A DNA stretch of 64,000 nucleotides, taken from JBCCJA01 sp039045975 (GTDB taxonomy: Bacteria > Planctomycetota > Planctomycetia > Planctomycetales > Planctomycetaceae). The translations under genes were made by a program, and so were the position numbers. The notes beneath the pieces are model-generated. The model saw only the letters and a list, made by a program, of their open reading frames with translations, made no database searches and was not told the DNA's origin. Position 1 is the first letter of the stretch, and each line of letters begins with the position of its first letter. Location of the stretch: contig JBCCJA010000007.1 of the NCBI GenBank assembly GCA_039045975.1, positions 43,545 through 107,544 on the forward strand. The letters are read 5' to 3'. This document shows positions 37,489-46,613 of the stretch, piece by piece.

Positions 37489-39882
37489 ATGGACGACCTG
37501 ACGACCGCAGAGACGCCGCCGCGGATCACGGCGAGGCTCGCCGAGATCCGGCGATCGGTCGCGGCTTACGTCGGCGTCGAAGCGGCGTGCGGCGTGTTGG
37601 CGGTCGCGGGCGTCGCCTGGTGGGCAACGGTCGCGTTCGACGCGGTCTGGTTCTGGGCGACGAGACTCGAACCCTCGGTGCCGGCCCGCGTCGTCGTGCT
37701 GATACTCGCGGCGATCGTCTCGGCCTTGCCGCTCGGCAGGCGGCTGGGGCCGTGGCTGACGGGATCGGGCGGAGACGAATCGCTGGCGGCGACCCTCGAA
37801 CGTCGGCGGCCCGATCTCGACGACCGGCTGATGCTGGCGTTGAAGTTTGCAGAGGGCCTCGGCCAGATGCCGATGTCCGCGACGACGGCCGCGATGCGAC
37901 GGCGTGCGATCGGCGAGGCCGAAGTCGTCCTGGAAGACGTCCGGTCTGCATCGCTGTTCGACTTCGTCCCGTTGGGCAAAGCCGCCGTCGGAGCGATGGC
38001 GGCGGTCGCGACGGTCGGCGCCGCGGTCGCGGCCGACGGTCCGGTCTGGCGGACATGGAGGGCGGCCTATGTCGACTTCGAGGCCCGCTATCACCCCCGC
38101 GAGACGCACCTGACGGTCGCCGCGGTCGTGCCGCCGGACGCGACGCGGCGTCCGCTCGCGTTCGGGGCCCCGCACCTGCACCCGCGGCGGGCCGACCTGG
38201 AACTCGAAGTCACCGTCCCCGAGTCTTTCCCGCCCGACGAGCCCGGGGATCGGCTGGATGGCCCGCTCGTCCCGCGAGATGTCGAGATCGTCACGCTGTC
38301 GTCGCGCGGGCGTCGCAGGGTCGTGCCAGGGGTGGCGACCGGGCCGAGGACGTTCCGCGTCGCCGTCAGCGACCCACGTGACGATCTCAAGCTCTTTGTC
38401 CGCGGCGGCGATTACCGTCACGCGAGTCCGTACCTGGTCCGCGTCGTCGACCCGCCCGCGGTCGAGTCGGCCGCGGTCACGGTGTTCCGTCCGGAATACC
38501 TCGGGGGTGGCGGCGGGGCCCGTCCGAGGCCGCTGTCGGACGTCGGGATCGACGTGCCGGCCGAGTCGGGCGTCCTGCTCGAACTGACCCTGTCGAAGCC
38601 GCTTTCGACCGTCATCGTCTCATGGCCCGGGCATCGGCTCGGGGTGCGACGGGACGTCGATGCGTCGACCGCGACGCTCTCCGCTGGGGACGCCGACGAA
38701 CTCCGGCTCGACGGGTCGTTCGCGGCGGCGGTCTTGGCCGGCGACGGCGTGCTCCGCGTCCCGCTGCTCGTCACCGACGCGGCCGACGGATTTATTCGCG
38801 ACGTGCCGCCGGGCCGTGTGGCGTCGTCCGCCGCGGGGGTGCTGGCGGTGCCGTCTCCGACCGATTTACGGATCGACCTGCTCGACGAGGACGGCGTCCC
38901 GTCGATCGACCCGGTGCGGTTCGAAGTCCGCGGGAGCGTTGACGGGCCGCCCGCGTTGTCGATCGACGGGAACGGCGTCGGCCCGACTGTCTCCGACCGG
39001 GTGACGATCCCGCTGTCAGGCGTCGTCGAAGACGACCACGCGTTAGCGGTCGTCGAGGCGTCGGCACGGGTTTTCCGCGGGGCCGAAGTCGCCGCCGAGA
39101 AACGCGTCGGACTCCTTCGAGAACCGGGGGCGAAGACCGTCCGGCTCGCCGGACGTGTCGACGGGCCGGCGTTATTTGAGACGGGCGATCTGGCCCTCGA
39201 ACCGGGAGACCGCATCGTGCTGACGGTGACGGCCCGCGACGGGAACGTGCTGACCGGCCCGGGTGTCGGCACGGCGGGGCCGTTCGAGTTCCGTGTCGTC
39301 ACCGACGACGAACTACTGACCGAACTGTTCAATCGCGAGGTCAACCTACGACGTCGGTTCGAGCGGGCGGTCGCCGAGGTCGAGGGCGCCGCCGAGGCGG
39401 TGCTCGCGGTCGAAGACGGGGACGCGAAACCGGGGCGGGGGATCGACGATGCACTTGACCGGGCCCTGGTCGAACTCCGGCAAAACCGGCAGGAAACGGG
39501 GGCGGTCGCGACGGCGTTCGGGCGGATCGTCGCCGAACTGCGATACAACGCGGTGCGTTCGGCGGCGCAGCTCGACGAGCTCGACCGACGCGTGCTGACG
39601 CCGCTGACCCGGCTGGCCGAGTCGGGCTTCGACGGAGCCGACGCCGCGACCGAAGCCGCCCGCCGCGAGACGTCGCGTTCGGCCGACGCGGTCGAAAGCA
39701 TCCGCCGCCTCGCGGCGGCGATGAAATCGGTGTTGGCGGAGATGCAGGACCTCGCCGACCTGCGCGAATCGATCCGGGAACTCGGTGAGATCGCCGCCGA
39801 ACTCGAGCGGCTGCGGGCCGAGGCGGAGCGGCGGCGTAAAAAGGAACTGCTCGACCGACTCGGGGGAGGGCTGTTCGAATGA
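37489..39882 (+). CDS. large membrane protein with C-terminal coiled coil
   Basis: A 797-residue protein of unrecognised family. Two N-terminal spans (AACGVLAVAGVAWWATVAF and VVVLILAAIVSALPLG) and one near residue 165-180 are followed by several beta-sandwich-like repeats, and a coiled coil from about 610 to 797 (NREVNLRRRFERAVAEVEG through LERLRAEAERRRKKELLDRL). Its place in the operon suggests that it forms a complex with the vWA proteins. ATG 37489, 16 bases after the previous stop. Confidence 0.72.
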   Translation: MDDLTTAETPPRITARLAEIRRSVAAYVGVEAACGVLAVAGVAWWATVAFDAVWFWATRLEPSVPARVVVLILAAIVSALPLGRRLGPWLTGSGGDESLAATLERRRPDLDDRLMLALKFAEGLGQMPMSATTAAMRRRAIGEAEVVLEDVRSASLFDFVPLGKAAVGAMAAVATVGAAVAADGPVWRTWRAAYVDFEARYHPRETHLTVAAVVPPDATRRPLAFGAPHLHPRRADLELEVTVPESFPPDEPGDRLDGPLVPRDVEIVTLSSRGRRRVVPGVATGPRTFRVAVSDPRDDLKLFVRGGDYRHASPYLVRVVDPPAVESAAVTVFRPEYLGGGGGARPRPLSDVGIDVPAESGVLLELTLSKPLSTVIVSWPGHRLGVRRDVDASTATLSAGDADELRLDGSFAAAVLAGDGVLRVPLLVTDAADGFIRDVPPGRVASSAAGVLAVPSPTDLRIDLLDEDGVPSIDPVRFEVRGSVDGPPALSIDGNGVGPTVSDRVTIPLSGVVEDDHALAVVEASARVFRGAEVAAEKRVGLLREPGAKTVRLAGRVDGPALFETGDLALEPGDRIVLTVTARDGNVLTGPGVGTAGPFEFRVVTDDELLTELFNREVNLRRRFERAVAEVEGAAEAVLAVEDGDAKPGRGIDDALDRALVELRQNRQETGAVATAFGRIVAELRYNAVRSAAQLDELDRRVLTPLTRLAESGFDGADAATEAARRETSRSADAVESIRRLAAAMKSVLAEMQDLADLRESIRELGEIAAELERLRAEAERRRKKELLDRLGGGLFE

Positions 39883-41477
39883 GGCTGATCGTCACGCTGA
39901 TCGTCGCGGTCGCGGTGAACCCCGCGGCCGGCGCGGAAGACCCGCTGGGGCCCGACGCCGAGACGCTGCGGACCCGCTACGCACGGCTGGAGGCGACGCT
40001 GGCAAAGCTGTCGGGCTACCTCCGGCGGTCACGGCCGGAGAAGGCGGAGCTGCTCGACGAGGCGCTCGACCAGGGCCGACGCGGGCGGATCGAGGACCGG
40101 CTGCGGGTCGTCACGGAAATGCTCGGCGGGCGGGCCGGCCGAGGCCGGATCCGCTTGGCCGACGCCGTCAAAGAGTCGGACCGCACGCTCGAAACGCTCG
40201 AGGCGCTCCTCGCACTCCTCCAGCGGGACGACCTGCTCGGAGAGAACCGGGACGAACAGGCCCGACTCGAAGCGCAGCTCAAGGCGATCGGCCGGCTCGT
40301 CGACGACCAGCGGGCGATCCTCGGCGCGACGCGTCGCGGGGCCCCGAACAAAGACCTCGCCGAACGCCAAGACGAGGCCGCCGACCGGACCGAGAAGCTG
40401 GCCGAGTCGATGCGGCCGGAAAACCCGACGGAAGACGGCGACGGCGAGCCCTCTGAGGGCGGTGAGGAAAGCGAAGGGGATCCGAAAGAGTCGCCGGGTG
40501 AGTCGTCCGACGACGCCCAAGAATCCGACGACGCTCAAGAAGGAGACCCGGGCGAGTCATCCGAGTCGTCGCCTTCAGACTCAGCACCGTCGGAGTCCTC
40601 GCCTTCGGAGTCCTCACCGTCGTCATCGGATTCCGAGAAGAACGACCGTTCGTCGCCGCCGTCGCCCGGGCAGAAACGGGTCGAGCAGGCCGAGCAGAAC
40701 ATGCGCGAGGCCGGCGAAGCCCTCGAACAAGACAAGACCGAGGAGGCCGAAGAGGCCGAGCAAAAGGCCCTGGAAGAACTGCTCGAAGCGAAGGCGGAAC
40801 TCGAAGAGCGGCTGCGGCAGATCCGCGAAGAGGAGCAAGAGCTGGCGTTGCGGTCGGTCGAGTCTCGGCTCGGCCTGATGCTCGAGATCCAACGGGAGGT
40901 CTACGCCGAAACGGTGCCGCTGGCGGAAGTCGCCGCCGCGGACCGCACGCCGCGACAGATCGACCGCGCCCGGCAACTGGCCGGACGAGAACGGGAGATG
41001 CTCTCGCTGGCCGACGGCGTGCTCGAACTGTTGCGGGCGGAGGGCTCGTCGGTCGCGTTCCCGGAGGCGATCGCGCAAACGCGGGGCGACGTCGCGGAGA
41101 TCACGCGGCGGCTCGCGCGGGGCGACGCCGGCCCGCTCACACGGGACATCGAGGCCGACGTCATCGAAGCCCTCACCGAAATGCTCGACGCGGTCCGTCA
41201 GGAACTCGAAGACAAAGAGGAGCAGAAGCAGCAACAGCAAGCGGGGCAGCCCCAACCGCCGGGCGACCCGTCGCTGCTCGACCAGATCGCGGAACTGAAA
41301 CTCCTGCGGTCGCTGCAGGACCGCGTCCGCCGCCGGACCCGAAGGCTCGTCGACTCGGCCGAAGAAGCCGACGACGCCATGGTCGCCGAAATCCGTGACG
41401 GGCTCCGCGGGCTGGCCGACCGGCAGCGGCGTATCGAAGCGGCGACTTACGATCTCGCGACGGGGCGTAACCAATGA
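39879..41477 (+). CDS. exported coiled-coil protein with Ser/Glu-rich linker
   Basis: A signal peptide (MRLIVTLIVAVAVNPAAGAED) leads into alpha-helical, Arg/Glu-rich segments. A strongly acidic, Ser/Glu/Asp/Pro-rich low-complexity region lies at about residues 185-260, and another long coiled coil follows (KRVEQAEQNMREAGEALEQD through QEVYAET). No enzymatic motif is seen. The length is 532 residues. ATGA overlap with the previous gene. Confidence 0.7.
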   Translation: MRLIVTLIVAVAVNPAAGAEDPLGPDAETLRTRYARLEATLAKLSGYLRRSRPEKAELLDEALDQGRRGRIEDRLRVVTEMLGGRAGRGRIRLADAVKESDRTLETLEALLALLQRDDLLGENRDEQARLEAQLKAIGRLVDDQRAILGATRRGAPNKDLAERQDEAADRTEKLAESMRPENPTEDGDGEPSEGGEESEGDPKESPGESSDDAQESDDAQEGDPGESSESSPSDSAPSESSPSESSPSSSDSEKNDRSSPPSPGQKRVEQAEQNMREAGEALEQDKTEEAEEAEQKALEELLEAKAELEERLRQIREEEQELALRSVESRLGLMLEIQREVYAETVPLAEVAAADRTPRQIDRARQLAGREREMLSLADGVLELLRAEGSSVAFPEAIAQTRGDVAEITRRLARGDAGPLTRDIEADVIEALTEMLDAVRQELEDKEEQKQQQQAGQPQPPGDPSLLDQIAELKLLRSLQDRVRRRTRRLVDSAEEADDAMVAEIRDGLRGLADRQRRIEAATYDLATGRNQ

Positions 41478-42583
41478 CTCATTCCGGCGACGCCGCGATC
41501 GCCCACCGACGACCCGAACTGTTCGTCGCGTCCTTGCGATTCGCGCTGGTCACGGTTTGTGCCGCGACCGCCGTCGCGGACGACGCGATTCCGGCCCTCC
41601 CGCACGCCCACGAATCGGGGGCCGCCACGCCGGCCGTGTCGTACGCCGACGCCTACGCCGTGCCGGCGGCACGTGACCTCGTCGCACGGGCGGCTGACCT
41701 CTTTGAGGACCGCGTCGCGGCCGACCGATGGCGGTCCGGGTTCGAGGACGGCGACGTCGTCAGGCCGCGGGACGTGGTCGACGCGTTCGCGTCGGCGTAC
41801 GGCCGTACCGATGCGGACGCGGCGGCGCTGCTCGGACTGCTCGAAAACGACCCGCGGCGGGTGACGCCGACGGCGATCGAGGAGGCGTCGGGCGGACGGG
41901 CCGAACTGACCACTTGGCTCACGACTTTTGCCGGCGCGTCGCTGTCCGACCGTCGGCACTTCGAGGAAGCGGCGGCCGTCCTCGCGGATCTCGATCCGGC
42001 GGAGAGCCCCGACCCGGCGACCGTTATTTTTTATCGGGCCGTCTGTGCCCAGCAGCTCGTACGTCTCGCGGAAGCCGACGCGCACCTGGAGGCGTTGCTG
42101 GACCGCACGTCGCCGCTGCCGGACGGGTATGCGGCCTTGGCCCGGCTGATGCAGGCGGACCGCAAAGCGGACCGGACCGAGGAGGTCGACGAGATCGCGC
42201 GACTGATGGCCGACGCGGGCCGTCGACTCACGCTGGGGGACGAGCGGCCGCCGACCGGCGATCGCCAAGACGAGATCGTCGAAAAACTCGACGAGCTGAT
42301 CGACAAGCTGGAACAACAGGCCCAACAGCAGGCGGCCGCGGCAAGCGGGAGTGGCCAGTCGGGAGGCGCGACGCCCGGCTCACCCATGCCGGCGACCGAC
42401 TCGGAGGTGAAGGGCTCGACCGCTCCCGGCGAAGTCGACGAAAAGACGGCCCGCAGCACACGCGACTGGGGTGGGCTGCCGCCCCGCGAACGGGAGCGGG
42501 CCGAGGTCGACCTCGGCAACGCCCTGCCGGCCGATTACAGTCGGTTGATCGAAGAATTCACCCGCAAACGGGCCCGCGAATGA
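41474..42583 (+). CDS. exported helical (TPR-like) protein
   Basis: A 369-residue protein. The hydrophobic LRFALVTVCAATAVADD (about 22-38) is a late signal peptide or anchor. Several helical pairs follow, TPR-like (DVVDAFASAYGRTDADAAALLGLLE; FYRAVCAQQLVRLAEADAHLEALLD; YAALARLMQADRKADRTEEVDEIARL), then a Gln-rich coiled coil (EIVEKLDELIDKLEQQAQQQ) and a conserved C-terminal WGGLPPRERERAEVD motif. The motif is common in planctomycete Bat-type operons. ATGA overlaps on both sides. Confidence 0.72.
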   Translation: MTHSGDAAIAHRRPELFVASLRFALVTVCAATAVADDAIPALPHAHESGAATPAVSYADAYAVPAARDLVARAADLFEDRVAADRWRSGFEDGDVVRPRDVVDAFASAYGRTDADAAALLGLLENDPRRVTPTAIEEASGGRAELTTWLTTFAGASLSDRRHFEEAAAVLADLDPAESPDPATVIFYRAVCAQQLVRLAEADAHLEALLDRTSPLPDGYAALARLMQADRKADRTEEVDEIARLMADAGRRLTLGDERPPTGDRQDEIVEKLDELIDKLEQQAQQQAAAASGSGQSGGATPGSPMPATDSEVKGSTAPGEVDEKTARSTRDWGGLPPRERERAEVDLGNALPADYSRLIEEFTRKRARE

Positions 42584-43794
42584 CCAGTCCGAACGGTCTT
42601 CTGCGACTCGCGTTGCCCGCGGCCTCGTTCGTATTTGCGATGGCAGTCGCGGGGGCGGCCGAGATCGAAGTGTCGATGCTGGACGGGTCGACCGGCCGCG
42701 GCACGTTGACGGCGATCCGGGAAGACGCGCTGACGCTCGACACGGCCGACGGCAGGGCGACGTTTTCGCGTGCCGAGATCCTCAACGCCGTTTGGCAGGA
42801 CACGACCGATCGGAAGCGGCCGGCCGGAGCGGTGCTGGTCTCGCTCGGTGACGGCTCCGAGTTCGCGGGCGATCTGACCTCCGCCGACGTCGCCGCCGTG
42901 ACGGCCGAGGTCGGCGGCGGGCAGGAGCTGTCCCTGCGTCGCGGCGACGTCCGTTCGTTGGTCTTCGGGGAAATCGACCGTGCGGTCGCGGACCGCTGGG
43001 AACAGCTCCGCGACCGACGCCCGCCGCGTGACGTCGTCGTCACCCGCAAGGCCGACGCCCTCGACGAACTCGAAGGCGTCGTCACGAAAATCGACGCCGC
43101 GACGATCGGCTTCATCCCCGACGGTCTCGACCGCGAACTGACCATCAAACGGGTCAATCCGTCGTTGTTCGCGTTGCTGCTGGCGGCCCCCGGAACCGCA
43201 GACGTGGCCGCCGAGGCGTGTTGTGAGATCGAACTGACCGACGGCAGCCTGATCCGCGCGACGCGGCTCGACGCCGACCCGGACGCGGTGCACGCGGTGA
43301 CCGCCGGCGGGCGGCTGTCGCTGGGTCACGGCTCGGTCGCGACGATCGACTTCGCCCTCGGCCGAGTCGTCGACCTGTCCGAGTTGGAGCCGTTCGACGT
43401 CTCGCACGAGCCCTTTTTCGACGTCGCGTGGCCGTTCCAGCGGGACCGGAACGACGACGGCGAAACGCTGCGGATCGGCGGCGTCGGCCACCGGCGGGGG
43501 CTGTGGGTCCACTCGCAGACGTCTCTTTCCTACCGGCTCGACGGGTCTTATCGGCGGCTGCGGGCGGTCGTCGGGATCGAAGACGTCGTCCGGCCGCACG
43601 GCGACGTCTCGCTCGAAGTCACCGTGGACGGGCGGACGCGGGCCCGGCGGGACGTCCGCGGGACCGACGACCCGTTCGTCCTCGACCTGCCGCTCGGCGG
43701 GGCGGAGGTTCTGACGATCTCGGTCGGATACGGCGCCGACGGCATCGACATCGGCGACCACCTCGCGTTCGGGTCGGCGAGGCTGATCCGGTGA
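42580..43794 (+). CDS. exported NPCBM/NEW2 domain protein
   Basis: The signal peptide is LRLALPAASFVFAMAVAGAAE. The N-terminal half has repeated LSM-like beta units (SMLDGSTGRGTLTAI, LVSLGDGSEFAGDL, CCEIELTDGSLIRATRL). The C-terminal 125 residues match NPCBM/NEW2 (GHRRGLWVHSQTSLSYRLDG, YRRLRAVVGIED, VDGRTRARRDV), a carbohydrate-binding-like beta sandwich. The frame is open upstream to 41728 but overlaps the previous gene; ATG 42580 gives a 404-residue protein with a clean signal. ATGA and GTGA overlaps on the two sides. Confidence 0.78.
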   Translation: MTSPNGLLRLALPAASFVFAMAVAGAAEIEVSMLDGSTGRGTLTAIREDALTLDTADGRATFSRAEILNAVWQDTTDRKRPAGAVLVSLGDGSEFAGDLTSADVAAVTAEVGGGQELSLRRGDVRSLVFGEIDRAVADRWEQLRDRRPPRDVVVTRKADALDELEGVVTKIDAATIGFIPDGLDRELTIKRVNPSLFALLLAAPGTADVAAEACCEIELTDGSLIRATRLDADPDAVHAVTAGGRLSLGHGSVATIDFALGRVVDLSELEPFDVSHEPFFDVAWPFQRDRNDDGETLRIGGVGHRRGLWVHSQTSLSYRLDGSYRRLRAVVGIEDVVRPHGDVSLEVTVDGRTRARRDVRGTDDPFVLDLPLGGAEVLTISVGYGADGIDIGDHLAFGSARLIR

Positions 43795-45578
43795 ACGCGA
43801 CGCCCGCCCGGACCGCCATGCGATTCGCCGTCACCGTCGTCGCAGCGGGCGCGTGCGGTGCCGCGTCCGCGGCGGGCCCGATCGACGGAACCTCGATCGG
43901 TGTCGGTGACGCGGAGGAGAACCGGATCGCGTTGATCGAACGCCTGTCGCCGACCGTGCTGACCGTCATGGGCGCGGCCGGGGGGGGCGGCGGGTCGGGC
44001 GTGCTGATCGACGCCGACGGCCACGCGCTGACCAATTTCCACGTGGTACAGGGCGTCGGACCGTTTCTGAAGTGTGGCCGCGACGACGGCGAGCTGTACG
44101 ACGCGGTCGTCGTCGGGCTCGACCCGGGCGGCGACGTCGCGTTGATCAAGCTCGCGCCGCCGGCGGAAGGCTTCCGCTTCCCGTTCGTCGGCTTCGGCGA
44201 CAGCGACGGCGTCCGCGTCGGGGATCCGGCGCTCGTGATGGGCAACCCGTTCCTCTTCGCCGAGGACTTCACGCCGTCGGTCAGCTTCGGGATCGTCAGC
44301 GGGGTGCACCGCTATCAGTACCCCGACGGGTCGGACGTGGGACTGCTGGAGTATGCCGACTGCCTGCAGGTCGACGCGGCGGTCAACCCGGGCAACTCGG
44401 GCGGGCCGCTGTTCGATGCCGACGGGCGTCTCGTCGGGATCAACGGCCGTGTCTCTTTCGAAAAGCGGGTGCGGATCAATTCGGGCGTCGGCTATGCGAT
44501 TTCGATCAATCAGATCAAAAAATTCATGGGCCAACTCCGCGGGGGACGCCTCGTCGACCACGCGACGATCGGCGCGACGGTCCGGACGGAGCGGGGCGGG
44601 GAGATCGTTTTCGACCGGGTCCGCGGCGGCATGCCCGCCGACCGCCGAGGCGTGCGGGAGGGCGACACGCTCGTGTCGTTCGCGGGCCGACCGATCCGGA
44701 GCGTGAATCAGTTCCAAAACGTGCTCGGGATCTTCGCGGCCGGGCAGCGGGTCTCGCTGACGTTCCGACCGTTCACCCGGGCCGGAGAACCGCCGGCAAA
44801 GCCGCGGACCGTCGCCGTCCGGCTCGCAGCGAGATACGGCGAGAAGGTCTTGAACGAGGTGGCGGCGAACCCTCCGGGGCAGAGCCCGCCGGCCGCCGAA
44901 GACGCGGAACCGCCCGCGGGACTGTCGTTCCGCTTCCGGCCCGGCTTCGCGAACTATTTCGCGAACGAGCAGGAGACGGGACGCGTTCTCGCGCTGCTGG
45001 AGGCGGCCGGGTTCCGGACCGATCGGACCGGGCCTTGGCGGATCACGGGCCGGAGCCGGCGCGGGGAGTCGTTCGCCGCGACGCTCGCCGACACGGCGGC
45101 CGGCTGCGAGCTCGGGGCCGTCGTCGGCTTGCAGCCGCTCGGACCGTCGGCTGAACCGGTCGACGAGCCGCCGGGGACGGGCGGGTTACTGACCGCGTTG
45201 CATCACCTGCGTCTGCTCGGGACGCGACAAACAGACTCGTTCGCGACGTTCGGCTACTTCGGGACCGCCGACCCGGACACCGACCCGTTGCTCGGCCGGC
45301 TGTCGGCCGACGGACCGCTCGACGTGCTCGTCGCGGAGAACCGCGGTACCGAGACCAGATTTTATGTCTCGCGACGGACCGGGCGTCTCGCGGCGGTCGA
45401 GACGACGCTCGACGACCGTGCCGACCCCTGCCGGATCGAGTTCCTCGGGCCGAGTACCGGGAGGCCGTACGGTCTCGCCGACGCGTGGCGGGTCTCATAC
45501 GGGCCCGATCTTTATGCGGAGTTAAAAATTGAAGACATCCGGACCGCCGACGCCGGTGCCGGGGAGGGGTCGCCGTGA
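43791..45578 (+). CDS. HtrA-like (S1C) serine protease with PDZ domain
   Basis: An exported trypsin-fold protease with all three catalytic residues: His in LTNFHVVQ, Asp in GGDVALIKL, Ser in PGNSGGPLF. A PDZ domain follows (IVFDRVRGGMPADRRGVREGDTLVSFAGRPI), then a unique 200-residue beta-rich C-terminal domain. Signal peptide FAVTVVAAGACGAASAA. GTG 43791 overlaps the previous gene by 4 bases (GTGA); ATG 43818 is an alternative. The length is 595 residues from GTG. It may process or chaperone the other exported members of the operon. Confidence 0.85.
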   Translation: MNATPARTAMRFAVTVVAAGACGAASAAGPIDGTSIGVGDAEENRIALIERLSPTVLTVMGAAGGGGGSGVLIDADGHALTNFHVVQGVGPFLKCGRDDGELYDAVVVGLDPGGDVALIKLAPPAEGFRFPFVGFGDSDGVRVGDPALVMGNPFLFAEDFTPSVSFGIVSGVHRYQYPDGSDVGLLEYADCLQVDAAVNPGNSGGPLFDADGRLVGINGRVSFEKRVRINSGVGYAISINQIKKFMGQLRGGRLVDHATIGATVRTERGGEIVFDRVRGGMPADRRGVREGDTLVSFAGRPIRSVNQFQNVLGIFAAGQRVSLTFRPFTRAGEPPAKPRTVAVRLAARYGEKVLNEVAANPPGQSPPAAEDAEPPAGLSFRFRPGFANYFANEQETGRVLALLEAAGFRTDRTGPWRITGRSRRGESFAATLADTAAGCELGAVVGLQPLGPSAEPVDEPPGTGGLLTALHHLRLLGTRQTDSFATFGYFGTADPDTDPLLGRLSADGPLDVLVAENRGTETRFYVSRRTGRLAAVETTLDDRADPCRIEFLGPSTGRPYGLADAWRVSYGPDLYAELKIEDIRTADAGAGEGSP

Positions 45579-46579
45579 AGCGATTTTTGCTCGCGATCGT
45601 GCTGCTCGCTTTCACGGCGGCCAGTGAGGCGCCGGCTGCCGTCGATTTGGAACGCCCCCTGTCGCGGGCCGTGAAGATTTACGGCGCGGGCGGGCTGAAG
45701 GGGCTGCCGGCGTACGGCGTCGGCCTGTTGATCGGCGACGGCGGGCACGTCGTGACGGTCCGCTCGCACATCCTCGACGCCGACCCGGTCCTTGTTGTCC
45801 TCGACGACGGCCGCCGCTTCGACGCGTCGCTCGTCGGGACGCTCGACCGACACGGCCTGGCCGTGCTCGCGGTCACGACCGACGGCGTCGGGCTGACCGG
45901 TTACGACCCGGCCGAGTTCGCCGCGCTTCCGCCGGCGGGCACACCGCTGTGGGCGTCGGGGAACATGTACCGCATCGCGGCCGGGGACGAGGCCGTTTCG
46001 GTCCAACGCGTCACGGCGTCTTACGTAGGACCGCTCCAGGCACGACGGGGCCGTTACGACGTGACGCTGCCCGACCCGGTCATCGTGCTCGACGGGGTCA
46101 CGAACAATCCCGGGGCCGCCGGCGGTCCGGTGTTCAACCCCGCGGGACGGCCCGTCGCGTTGATCGGGCGTGAACTGCGGCACGCGACGACGGGCGTGTG
46201 GGTCAATTACGCGGTCCCGCTGAGGCAGGCCGCGTACGACCTCGAACGCGTGCTCGACGACCCGTCAGCAGCGGCACTGCCGCCGGCCGATGAGCCCGAA
46301 GCCGATACGGGAACGGCGACGTTGGAGGCGTTCGGGCTGTCGCTGCTGCCGGACGTCGTCCGTCGGACGCCGGCTTTCGTGGCGTCGGTGACGGCGGGAT
46401 CGCCGGCCGCGGTCGCGGGACTGCGTCACGACGACCTGATCGTCTCGGTCGGCGGCCGCACGACCGGGTCGGTCCGGGAGGTCAGACAGGCGTTCGCGAC
46501 CGCCCCGCCGCGTGAGCCGGTCGTCATCGCCGTCCGCCGCGGGGCCCGTCTGGTCACTTTCTCATTGGAGCGTCGGTGA
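45575..46579 (+). CDS. catalytically degenerate HtrA-like protein with PDZ
   Basis: A 334-residue exported protein (KRFLLAIVLLAFTAASEAPAA signal). The trypsin fold is recognisable, but the triad is damaged: the His region is VRSHILDAD (His kept), the Asp position is Gly (RHGLAVLAV), and the Ser motif GNSGGP reads GAAGGP. A PDZ domain follows (FVASVTAGSPAAVAGLRHDDLIVSVGG). Protease activity is not expected; it is probably a scaffold or peptide binder. GTG 45575 overlaps the stop of the preceding gene (GTGA). Confidence 0.78.
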   Translation: MKRFLLAIVLLAFTAASEAPAAVDLERPLSRAVKIYGAGGLKGLPAYGVGLLIGDGGHVVTVRSHILDADPVLVVLDDGRRFDASLVGTLDRHGLAVLAVTTDGVGLTGYDPAEFAALPPAGTPLWASGNMYRIAAGDEAVSVQRVTASYVGPLQARRGRYDVTLPDPVIVLDGVTNNPGAAGGPVFNPAGRPVALIGRELRHATTGVWVNYAVPLRQAAYDLERVLDDPSAAALPPADEPEADTGTATLEAFGLSLLPDVVRRTPAFVASVTAGSPAAVAGLRHDDLIVSVGGRTTGSVREVRQAFATAPPREPVVIAVRRGARLVTFSLERR

Positions 46580-46613
46580 CGGACGCCTTACCCGGTCGAC
46601 GGGCCGCCGCAGC